Shown: one piece after another, positions 1 through 5,816 of the stretch | Layout: the number at the start of each line of letters is the position of its first letter | Position numbering within the stretch: position 1 is the stretch's first letter | Source: an uncultured Chromatiaceae bacterium | Lineage (GTDB): Bacteria; Pseudomonadota; Gammaproteobacteria; Enterobacterales; Alteromonadaceae | Assembly: GCA_946482325.1 (NCBI GenBank) | Contig: CAMLRA010000205.1 | Location: forward strand, 1-5,816 | Reading direction: 5' to 3' | DNA length: 5,816 bases | The notes under the pieces: generated by a model | The model's database searches: none | Seen by the model: only the letters and a program-made list of their open reading frames with translations | Told to the model about the DNA's origin: nothing | Made by a program: the position numbers and the translations under genes

Positions 1-1
1 A

Positions 2-232
2 ATCATCCCCGACGATGCCTCTGTCGCGTTAATCGACCGGCTCATGCGGGATATCTGGGATCAACTGCGCGGCAGCGAAGTGATGATCGAAGCAGATGAA
101 GACGAACTGGTGGACTGGGCGCTTGCGCATAGTCGCCAATTTATAGAACAACAGGGCGCGCCGTCTGACGACGAAGATGATGAAGACGCAGATGACGACG
201 CCGAAGATGTCATTGATGAAGAAGAGTATTAA
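2..232 (+). CDS. C-terminal part of an unrecognised protein with an acidic tail (5' end outside the window)
   Basis: The reading frame is open from the first bases of the window to a TAA at 230-232, giving 76 visible residues. The first ATG, at 44, has no convincing ribosome binding site and the frame continues upstream of it, so this is most likely the end of a longer gene and not a 62-residue protein. The visible part has two regions. The first, about 50 residues, looks helical and amphipathic (for example LIDRLMRDIWDQLRG and ELVDWALAHSRQFIEQQG). The second is a low-complexity acidic tail in which 16 of the last 22 residues are Asp or Glu, ending EEEY. I do not recognise the family and no catalytic motif is visible. 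The stop lies 3 bases before proQ, which suggests cotranscription and possibly translational coupling. The tail could be a disordered interaction or solubility segment; no function can be assigned. Confidence 0.7.
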   Translation: MIPDDASVALIDRLMRDIWDQLRGSEVMIEADEDELVDWALAHSRQFIEQQGAPSDDEDDEDADDDAEDVIDEEEY

Positions 233-235
233 ACC
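218..235 (+). promoter_or_regulatory. Probable ribosome binding site of proQ, inside the upstream gene's last codons
   Basis: The purine run GAAGAAGAG at 218-226 encodes the final Glu-Glu-Glu of the upstream gene. It also provides the only Shine-Dalgarno-like sequence before the proQ ATG at 236, with the GAG core 9 bases from the start. The match to the anti-Shine-Dalgarno is weak, so proQ translation may depend partly on ribosomes finishing the upstream gene at the TAA 3 bases before the ATG. Confidence 0.45.
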
Positions 236-961
236 ATGACCAGTCAAGTTGAAGCCCAAGTCAAACCACACAATGTAAAAGAAGTTGTGGCACTCCTGGC
301 CGAACAATTTCCATTGTGTTTTAGTCTGACTGGTCCGGCAAAGCCGCTGAAAGTCGGTATTTTTCAGGATCTTGCGGAAAAGTTGCAGGATAATCCGTTG
401 ATCAGCAAAACCATGTTACGCCAGGCATTACGGGTGTACACCAGTAGCTGGCGTTATCTGGAAGCCGTCAAAGAGGGGGCATTCCGCGTTGACCTTTCCG
501 GTGCTGATGGTGCAGTGATCGATGCTTCACAAGCCGAACATGCAGCAACAACGTTAGCCGAAAGTAAAGCTAAAGCCCAGGAAGCGCGTAAGGCCCGGCA
601 GCAGGCTGAGCGGGCCAAAGCGAAAGCGGCTGCTCCCGCTACTGGTGATGATGCCAAATCGGCCGATGCGCCAAAAGCTGCAAAACCTGCTTACAAAAAA
701 CCGGAACACAAACCAAGCAATAAAGCTGCAAAAGCCGCTACGCTGAAATCTAAACCTGCTGCAGAGCCAGTAAAGGCAGCGCCGGTTGAACTCAAAGCAG
801 TGGAAGATGGTCAGTTAGTGGTGGGCGGTAAGGTGTTAGTTAAATTTGGTACCAGCCCAATTGCTGCCACCGTGGTGGAGCTTGCTAAACAAGATGTTGT
901 GGTGCAGCTGGCCTCAGGCATGATCGTTAAAACCCAGCGTGGAAGTCTATTTCAGGCCTAA
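236..961 (+). CDS. proQ: RNA chaperone ProQ
   Basis: This encodes 241 residues, close to the 232 of E. coli ProQ. ProQ proteins are cytoplasmic RNA-binding proteins that bind structured small RNAs and mRNA 3' ends and affect their stability and pairing. Three parts are visible. The N-terminal FinO/ProQ domain spans about residues 12-105 and contains PLKVGIFQDL and the hallmark YTSSWRYL. The residues matching E. coli K35, K54, R58, Y70 and R80, known RNA-contact positions, are present here as K39, K58, R62, Y74 and R84. An Ala/Lys-rich, probably disordered linker covers about 108-187. A small Tudor/KOW-like C-terminal domain covers about 188-241, with the typical VVVQLASGMIVKTQ segment. The start is the only sensible ATG, 3 bases after the preceding stop. 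The gene ends 15 bases before prc with no terminator between, so the two are probably cotranscribed. The linker differs from the more Arg/Pro-rich E. coli one; otherwise the protein is typical. Confidence 0.96.
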   Translation: MTSQVEAQVKPHNVKEVVALLAEQFPLCFSLTGPAKPLKVGIFQDLAEKLQDNPLISKTMLRQALRVYTSSWRYLEAVKEGAFRVDLSGADGAVIDASQAEHAATTLAESKAKAQEARKARQQAERAKAKAAAPATGDDAKSADAPKAAKPAYKKPEHKPSNKAAKAATLKSKPAAEPVKAAPVELKAVEDGQLVVGGKVLVKFGTSPIAATVVELAKQDVVVQLASGMIVKTQRGSLFQA

Positions 962-976
962 TTCAAAGAGTGTCCG

Positions 977-3001
977 ATGAGAAAATTATCAGGTATTGCC
1001 GCAGGTTTGTTTTTGGCGTTTTGTGGCGCCACTATTGCAGCACCGGTTGCTGAAAAAGTCACGTTACCGGAACTGACACAGTTAGATCAGCATTTTACAG
1101 CCAGTAAACGCATTGCCGCCATTCTGACCCGCGGTCATTACCTGCCGGTCCAGATCGATGACAAGCTATCGGCCAAAGTGTATGACCAGTATCTGGATAG
1201 CCTCGATTATTTTCACAACGTGATGCTCAAGTCTGATGTTGCCGCCTTCGAACAGTATAAGTTCCAGTTTGACGACGCCATCGCTAAAGGTCAGTTCGAC
1301 TTTGCATACCAAATGTTTAACCTCAGTCTGCAACGTCGCGCCGAGCGTTTTGATTACGCATTATCGCTGCTGGATAAAGGTTTTGATTTTAATAGCAAAG
1401 ATGCTTACGAATATGAACGTGAAGATGCGCCATGGCCAGAAACGCAGGCTCAACTTGATGAGTTATGGCGTCAGCGCGTCAAATATGATGCGTTAAATCT
1501 GAAACTAGCCGGTAAAAAGCCTGAAGAGATCAAAGACATCCTCACCAAGCGTTACAAATCCGCGAAAAAACGGCTGGCGCAAACTGAAAGCGAGGATGTG
1601 TTTCAGCTAGTAATGAATGCTTATGCTCGTTCGATTGAAGCGCACACTTATTATTTATCACCGCGTAACACCGATCGTTTCCAGCAGGAAATGAACCTGT
1701 CGCTCGAAGGCATAGGTGCTGTGTTACAGGCTGACGATGATTACACGGTGATTTCCAGTCTGGTTCCCGGTGGCCCGGCTGACCTGACGAAAAAACTGAA
1801 GCCAAAAGACAAAATTGTCGGTGTTGCCCAGGGGAATGACGATTTCGTAGATATCGTCGGCTGGCGTTTGGACGATGTGGTTGACCTGATTAAAGGGCCT
1901 AAGGGCTCCAAAGTACGGTTGCAGGTGCTCGCTGCCAGCGGCACTGCAGGCGCAACGCCACAGCTTATTGAAATTGTCCGTGACAAAATCCGGTTGGAAG
2001 ATCGTGCCGCCAAGGGTGAAGTGTTTAAATCACAATTACACCAGAGTGGTAAAAAAGTTGGTGTAATTAATATCCCAAGTTTTTACAACAATCTGACCGA
2101 AGATGTCCGCAAAGAAATTACCAAACTGAAAAGCGAAAAAATCGACGCTTTGGTCATTGATTTGCGTGGCAACGGCGGCGGTTCGCTTCCTGAAGCCATC
2201 TCACTGAGTGGGTTGTTTTTTGATCGCGGCCCTGTGGTGCAAATCCGCGAAGGCAATGGCCGCATCACGCAAAATGATGACACAGACGGCACCACCTTGT
2301 ATGACGGCCCAATGACGGTATTGGTAGACCGCTACAGTGCTTCTGCATCTGAGATTTTCGCAGCCGCGATGCAGGATTATGGCCGGGCGCTGGTGGTCGG
2401 TGAACATACCTTTGGTAAAGGGACGGTACAGCAACACCGTGGTTTAGGCCGGATTTACGACACTTTTGATGCAGAACTTGGCGGGCTGAATTACACCATT
2501 GCCAAATTCTACCGGATCAATGGTGGCAGCACACAGCACAAAGGTGTGGTGCCGGATATAACTTATCCAACACCGATTAATCCTGACGAGTGGGGCGAAA
2601 GTAAAGAAGAAAACGCGTTGCCCTGGGATTCTATTGCGCCAGCCAGTTACACCAGCGCGCCGGATATCAAAGTGGTATTACCGCAATTACAGGCAAAACA
2701 TCAGAAACGTATTGCTGAAGAAGTTGAGTTTAAATACCTCAATGACGACATCGCGCTGTATAACCAGGAAAAAGACCAGAAGACCGTGTCTCTCAATGAA
2801 AAAGAGCGTCTGGCGAAAAAAGACAGTGAAACTGCCCGCGAGCTGAAACGTCTGAACGAGCGGCTGGCGCGGTTAAAACTTCCGCCGGTGAAATCAGTCG
2901 ATGATGCGCCCGAAGTGCTGGAGAAGTTAGACCCTTTATTGGAAGAAACTGTACTGATCACTGAAGATTTGGTGATGAGCAGCAAGATCGCCAAAAAATA
3001 G
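977..3001 (+). CDS. prc: Carboxy-terminal processing (tail-specific) protease Prc/Tsp
   Basis: This encodes 674 residues, similar to the roughly 680 of E. coli Prc. Prc is a periplasmic S41-family serine protease that cuts proteins from apolar C-termini; in E. coli it matures FtsI and, with the adaptor NlpI, degrades the peptidoglycan hydrolase MepS. A Sec signal peptide is visible at residues 1 to about 22, cleaved near ATIAA. The N-terminal helical domain follows to about 235, then a PDZ domain at about 240-320 that begins LEGIGAVL. The S41 core runs from about 345 to 530, with VIDLRGNGGGS at 393-403. The catalytic pair matching E. coli Ser452/Lys477 is S456 in YSASASE and K481 in FGKGTVQQ, and the auxiliary Asp is D467. 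The C-terminal DUF3340-type helical region, charged at about 570-640, completes the protein. The ATG at 977 has AAAGAG at 965-970, 6 bases upstream. The gene follows proQ as in enterobacteria and is closed by a terminator. All active-site residues are intact. Confidence 0.97.
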   Translation: MRKLSGIAAGLFLAFCGATIAAPVAEKVTLPELTQLDQHFTASKRIAAILTRGHYLPVQIDDKLSAKVYDQYLDSLDYFHNVMLKSDVAAFEQYKFQFDDAIAKGQFDFAYQMFNLSLQRRAERFDYALSLLDKGFDFNSKDAYEYEREDAPWPETQAQLDELWRQRVKYDALNLKLAGKKPEEIKDILTKRYKSAKKRLAQTESEDVFQLVMNAYARSIEAHTYYLSPRNTDRFQQEMNLSLEGIGAVLQADDDYTVISSLVPGGPADLTKKLKPKDKIVGVAQGNDDFVDIVGWRLDDVVDLIKGPKGSKVRLQVLAASGTAGATPQLIEIVRDKIRLEDRAAKGEVFKSQLHQSGKKVGVINIPSFYNNLTEDVRKEITKLKSEKIDALVIDLRGNGGGSLPEAISLSGLFFDRGPVVQIREGNGRITQNDDTDGTTLYDGPMTVLVDRYSASASEIFAAAMQDYGRALVVGEHTFGKGTVQQHRGLGRIYDTFDAELGGLNYTIAKFYRINGGSTQHKGVVPDITYPTPINPDEWGESKEENALPWDSIAPASYTSAPDIKVVLPQLQAKHQKRIAEEVEFKYLNDDIALYNQEKDQKTVSLNEKERLAKKDSETARELKRLNERLARLKLPPVKSVDDAPEVLEKLDPLLEETVLITEDLVMSSKIAKK

Positions 3002-3023
3002 AGAGTTTTCAGCATAACCCCTG

Positions 3024-3053
3024 AACAAAGGACTGCCTGCAGTCCTTTGTTTT
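3024..3053 (+). terminator. Rho-independent terminator after prc
   Basis: A perfect inverted repeat has arms at 3024-3035 (AACAAAGGACTG) and 3040-3051 (CAGTCCTTTGTT) with a 4-base loop. It runs into TTTT at 3050-3053, then ATC. The hairpin starts 22 bases after the prc stop. It lacks a T-run on the opposite strand, so it should act only on + strand transcription. It separates the proQ-prc unit from the transporter pair. Confidence 0.9.
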
Positions 3054-3080
3054 ATCTGCAACTTTGTAAAAGAGTATTTT

Positions 3081-4460
3081 ATGACGACTGCTACAGCTGC
3101 CGTCCATCAGCAATGGTCCAGCCGGCTGATGTTTATTATTGCCGCTACCGGCGCAGCCGTGGGGCTGGGTAATATCTGGAAATTTCCATACATCATGGGA
3201 CAAAACGGCGGCGGTGCATTTATGTTGATGTACCTGCTGTGTATTTTGCTGATCGGAATTCCGGTGTTGATGGCAGAGGTCATGATTGGCCGACGTGGCC
3301 GGCAAAGCCCGGGTTTGTCAGTCAAAGCCCTGGCGATCGAAGCCAAAGTCAATCCACTGTGGCAAATCGCGGGCTGGATGGGGCTGGTGGGTGGTTTTTT
3401 AATTCTGTCGTTTTATTCGGTGATAGCCGGCTGGGCTTTTGCTTATGTTTCTAAAGCGGCGCAACACAGTTTTCAGGGCCTCGATGCCGGGCAAATCGGT
3501 GCAATGTTCGGACAGTTTTCTGCTGATTTATCCAGCCTGTTGCTCTGGACAACCGTTGTGATAGTGCTGACCTGCGTTGTTGTTGCCAGGGGTGTCAAGC
3601 AGGGGCTGGAACGTGTGATCCGCTGGATGATGCCGGCTTTATATGTGTTGCTGATTGGCCTTGCTATCTATGCCGGCGTCACCGGTGATTTTGTGCAGGC
3701 AGTGCATTTTATGTTTGCACCGGATTTCAGCAAATTGTCCGTTGCCGGCATGCTGATGGCGCTGGGTCATGCATTTTTCACTTTGAGCCTGGCGTCGGGT
3801 GTGATGATCACTTACGGCGCGTATATGCCGGGTAAAGTCTCAATTGCCCGTACTTCTATCTGGATTGCATTAGCAGACACTTCAGTGGCGCTGATTGCCG
3901 CCATGGTGATTTATCCGATAGTGTTCGCACAACAATTAGACGCAGGACAAGGCCCGGGCCTTATTTTTGTCACCTTACCGGTTGCTTTTGGCCAGATGCC
4001 AGGCGGCCAAATTGTCGGTACTTTGTTTTTCACTATGCTGGTGTTTGCCGCTTTTACCTCCACCATTGCCATGATTGAATCTGTGGTGGCCTGGCTCACC
4101 CAATCCAAGGGTTTCACCCGGCTGCAGGCTTGTGTGTTCTCCGGTGTGGTGTTGTGGTTGCTCAGCCTGCTGACGGTGTTTAGTTTTGCGGGTGCAGAGT
4201 GGGCGCAGTGGCATTTTGTGTTTGTCGGCAAGGAAGTGCACAACCTGTTTGAAGTCATTGACCACCTGACCTCTGACATTATGTTGCCACTGGGTGGTCT
4301 GGCGATTGCTATTTTTGCTGGCTGGAAAGTCAGACAAAATGCCAGCCGCGAAGAGTTGAATACCTCGCCGGTTGCTTATAGTATCTGGCTGTTCTGTATC
4401 CGCTGGTTCACGCCGGTGGCAATCCTCGCCGTGTTTCTGAACCTGACCGGTGTACTCTGA
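3081..4460 (+). CDS. Na+-dependent transporter, neurotransmitter:sodium symporter (NSS/SNF) family
   Basis: This encodes 459 residues of inner-membrane protein in the LeuT/MhsT family, which couples Na+ entry to uptake of amino acids or related amines. About 11 hydrophobic helices can be counted, at roughly residues 16-38, 44-69, 93-123, 150-169, 181-200, 222-248, 256-283, 293-338, 347-370, 394-416 and 432-456. The region at 293-338 includes a re-entrant extracellular part. Eleven helices match MhsT; LeuT has twelve. Helix 1 carries the unwound signature AVGLGNIWKFPY (26-37), with N31 a probable Na1 ligand. Helix 6 has FFTLSLASG (232-240). Helix 7 has D266 in the ALADTS segment. Helix 8 has T326/S327, matching LeuT T354/S355 of the Na2 site. 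The ATG has an AAGAG-type site 8-9 bases upstream. The gene ends in three in-frame stops (TGA TAA TAA, 4458-4466). It lies 54 bases before nhaC and probably shares a transcript with it. The substrate cannot be read from the sequence; a large or aromatic amino acid is a guess based on pocket residues. Confidence 0.95.
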   Translation: MTTATAAVHQQWSSRLMFIIAATGAAVGLGNIWKFPYIMGQNGGGAFMLMYLLCILLIGIPVLMAEVMIGRRGRQSPGLSVKALAIEAKVNPLWQIAGWMGLVGGFLILSFYSVIAGWAFAYVSKAAQHSFQGLDAGQIGAMFGQFSADLSSLLLWTTVVIVLTCVVVARGVKQGLERVIRWMMPALYVLLIGLAIYAGVTGDFVQAVHFMFAPDFSKLSVAGMLMALGHAFFTLSLASGVMITYGAYMPGKVSIARTSIWIALADTSVALIAAMVIYPIVFAQQLDAGQGPGLIFVTLPVAFGQMPGGQIVGTLFFTMLVFAAFTSTIAMIESVVAWLTQSKGFTRLQACVFSGVVLWLLSLLTVFSFAGAEWAQWHFVFVGKEVHNLFEVIDHLTSDIMLPLGGLAIAIFAGWKVRQNASREELNTSPVAYSIWLFCIRWFTPVAILAVFLNLTGVL

Positions 4461-4514
4461 TAATAACGAAAGGTCTGCCTGACAGGCCACATATAACTAA
4501 AAATAGAGCAAAGA

Positions 4515-5816
4515 ATGACAACATCTAAAACTACCAAAGCCCCCAGCATGCTGGATGCTATGCTGCCACTGGGCGCGCTGATTTTCCTGCTAAGTTTGTC
4601 GGTCTACCTGTACGGCAGCGATTCGTCCTTTGGTCCGAATCAAATGGCGTTATTTGTCGCAGCCGGCATCGCCGTGTTGATCGGCCTGAAAAATGGCTTC
4701 GGCTGGGAAGAAATGGAACAGGCGATGATCCGTGGTATCGCGTTGTCGCTCGGCGCTGTACTCATCCTGTTTTCAGTCGGTGCTTTAATCGGCACCTGGC
4801 TGTTGTCTGGCACAGTGCCGGCGCTGATTTATTATGGTTTGCAGGTGTTAAATCCAAGCTGGTTTTATGCTGCGACTTGTGTGCTTTGTGCCATCGTTGC
4901 GCTTGGCATTGGCAGTTCCTGGACCACGGCAGCCACTGTAGGCGTAGCACTCATCGGGGTATCGATGGGCCTTGGGCTGTCACCGGTGATCACTGCCGGC
5001 GCTATTGTGTCAGGCGCTTATTTCGGCGACAAAATCTCCCCGTTATCAGATACCACTAATCTGGCGCCGGCGGTGGCGGGCTCGGATTTGTTTTCGCATA
5101 TCCGCCATATGTTATGGACCACAATTCCCAGTTTGGTTCTGGCAATTTTGTTATTTGTCTTACTGGGTTTTAATGCGAACGGCGTAGCGAATGTCGAAAA
5201 AATTGAACAAATCAGCCGCGACCTGCAGCAACATTTTGATATTTCCCCGCTGCACCTGGTACCGATGCTGATTTTATTAGTGATGGCGGTGAAAAAAGTA
5301 CCGGCCTTCCCGACAGTGTTTATCGGTGCTTTGCTTGGTGGATTGTGGGCCGTGTTGTTCCAGCAGCCATTGATTGAAAAAATGACGGATCAGGCGTACC
5401 CGGTGGTGCTTGGTCAGTTAAAAGTGGTGTGGACTACTTTACACAGCGGTTTTGTTATCGAAACCGGCAATGTTGAGCTGGACAAATTGCTCAGCGGCGG
5501 TGGTATGTCGAAGATGATGAATACGGTCTGGCTGATTATGTCAGCAATGGTGTTTGGCTCAGTGCTTGAACACACAGGTCTGCTGCGTCGTTTTGTCCAG
5601 GCGATTTTGCGCCGTGCCCACAGTACCGGCTCGTTAATCACCAGTACCATTCTGACCTGTATTGCCACTAACATTTTGGCTGCTGACCAGTATATGGCGA
5701 TTGTGATGCCTGGCCGGATGTATAAAGAAGAATTTGAAAAACGTGGGCTGGCGCCGGTTAATTTGTCCCGCACGTTAGAAGACGGAGGCACTATCACCAG
5801 TGCACTCATCCCCTGG
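4515..5816 (+). CDS. nhaC: Na+/H+ antiporter of the NhaC family (3' end outside the window)
   Basis: The frame runs from ATG 4515 to the last base of the window without a stop: 434 residues, against about 460-480 for complete family members. The cut is by the window edge and not by a mutation. NhaC proteins are inner-membrane antiporters that exchange cytoplasmic Na+ for H+; some relatives (MleN) also carry malate and lactate. The diagnostic motifs are present: GIGSSWTT (131-138), SGAYFGDKISPLSDTTNLA (166-184), LSGGGM (326-331), NILAADQYMAIVMPG (386-400) and LSRTLEDGGTITSALIPW (417-434). The last of these normally lies shortly before the final helices. About ten hydrophobic helices are visible, separated by a polar cytoplasmic or periplasmic loop near 222-243. 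The ATG at 4515 has AGAG at 4505-4508, 6 bases upstream; Met12 (4548) is a weaker alternative. The 54-base gap after the symporter gene holds no terminator, so the pair is probably one operon. Substrate specificity inside the family is uncertain. Confidence 0.93.
   Translation, partial: MTTSKTTKAPSMLDAMLPLGALIFLLSLSVYLYGSDSSFGPNQMALFVAAGIAVLIGLKNGFGWEEMEQAMIRGIALSLGAVLILFSVGALIGTWLLSGTVPALIYYGLQVLNPSWFYAATCVLCAIVALGIGSSWTTAATVGVALIGVSMGLGLSPVITAGAIVSGAYFGDKISPLSDTTNLAPAVAGSDLFSHIRHMLWTTIPSLVLAILLFVLLGFNANGVANVEKIEQISRDLQQHFDISPLHLVPMLILLVMAVKKVPAFPTVFIGALLGGLWAVLFQQPLIEKMTDQAYPVVLGQLKVVWTTLHSGFVIETGNVELDKLLSGGGMSKMMNTVWLIMSAMVFGSVLEHTGLLRRFVQAILRRAHSTGSLITSTILTCIATNILAADQYMAIVMPGRMYKEEFEKRGLAPVNLSRTLEDGGTITSALIPW

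Noticed and set aside
29..307. Minus-strand frame of 92 codons opposite the acidic tail and proQ start
   Set aside because: Its Phe/Ile/Val-rich content is the complement of the GAA/GAT-rich acidic codons. It has no ribosome binding site and overlaps two well-supported + strand genes.
1013..1030. Possible lipoprotein signal in Prc (LAFC, Cys16)
   Set aside because: The residue before the Cys is Phe, where a lipobox needs Gly, Ala or Ser. The usual Sec cleavage site near ATIAA fits better and Prc is normally a soluble or loosely attached periplasmic protein.
2701..3015. Minus-strand frame of 104 codons opposite the prc 3' end
   Set aside because: Its Ser/Arg/Phe-rich low-complexity translation reflects the Lys/Glu-rich codons of the Prc C-terminal region on the other strand.
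4477..4487. Small inverted repeat GCCTGACAGGC between the symporter gene and nhaC
   Set aside because: The usable stem is only 3-4 pairs and no T-run follows, so it is not a credible terminator or attenuator. It may be chance.
3911..4490. Two long minus-strand frames (122 and 171 codons) opposite the symporter gene
   Set aside because: They are antisense shadows of a well-conserved transporter gene, with composition unlike a real protein (many His, Gln and Asn residues) and no recognisable domain.
4492..4497. TATAAC as a -10 box for a separate nhaC promoter
   Set aside because: It matches 5 of 6 consensus bases, but no -35 box lies 16-18 bases upstream. The nearby CTGACA at 4479-4484 is only 7 bases away, too close to pair with it.
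5414..5809. Minus-strand frame of 131 codons opposite nhaC
   Set aside because: It lies fully within the conserved nhaC coding region, shows no recognisable motif, and is explained by the codon use of the sense gene.
1..5816. Search for mobile elements, tRNA or rRNA genes, CRISPR arrays, riboswitches and an unknown defence-like system
   Set aside because: Coding is near-continuous with known housekeeping and transport families. No long direct or inverted repeats other than the terminator were seen, and no transposase, integrase or repeat-spacer pattern appears on either strand.

Overview
The window reads as ordinary chromosomal sequence from a gammaproteobacterium. The evidence is the adjacent proQ-prc pair, a long-form Prc protease of the Escherichia coli type, and moderate base composition with uniform codon use. 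The protein sequences have an Alteromonadales or Rheinheimera-like flavour, but that placement is an impression and not a computed result. All recognisable genes lie on the + strand, and coding density is very high. The longest stretch without a gene is 79 bases, and it holds a terminator.

Layout: (1) positions 2-232 are the 3' end of an unrecognised gene that ends in a strongly acidic tail. (2) Positions 236-961 are proQ, an RNA chaperone of the FinO/ProQ family, starting 3 bases after the previous stop. (3) Positions 977-3001 are prc, the periplasmic tail-specific protease, 15 bases after proQ. (4) A strong rho-independent terminator at about 3024-3053 closes this first unit. (5) Positions 3081-4460 encode an 11-helix transporter of the neurotransmitter:sodium symporter (NSS) family. 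(6) Position 4515 to the window end encodes an NhaC-family Na+/H+ antiporter, cut by the window edge about 30 or more residues before its expected C-terminus.

Functional reading: the first unit joins post-transcriptional RNA control (ProQ) to envelope proteolysis (Prc), a linkage also found in enterobacteria. The second unit pairs a Na+-driven amino-acid-type importer with a protein that can expel Na+, so the two may form a local sodium circuit. This is inference from family membership and adjacency. I found no mobile element, CRISPR array, RNA gene or unknown multi-gene system. The less ordinary points are the acidic tail that carries proQ's ribosome binding site, the Ala/Lys-rich ProQ linker, the substrate-pocket residues of the symporter, and the lack of an obvious promoter after the terminator.
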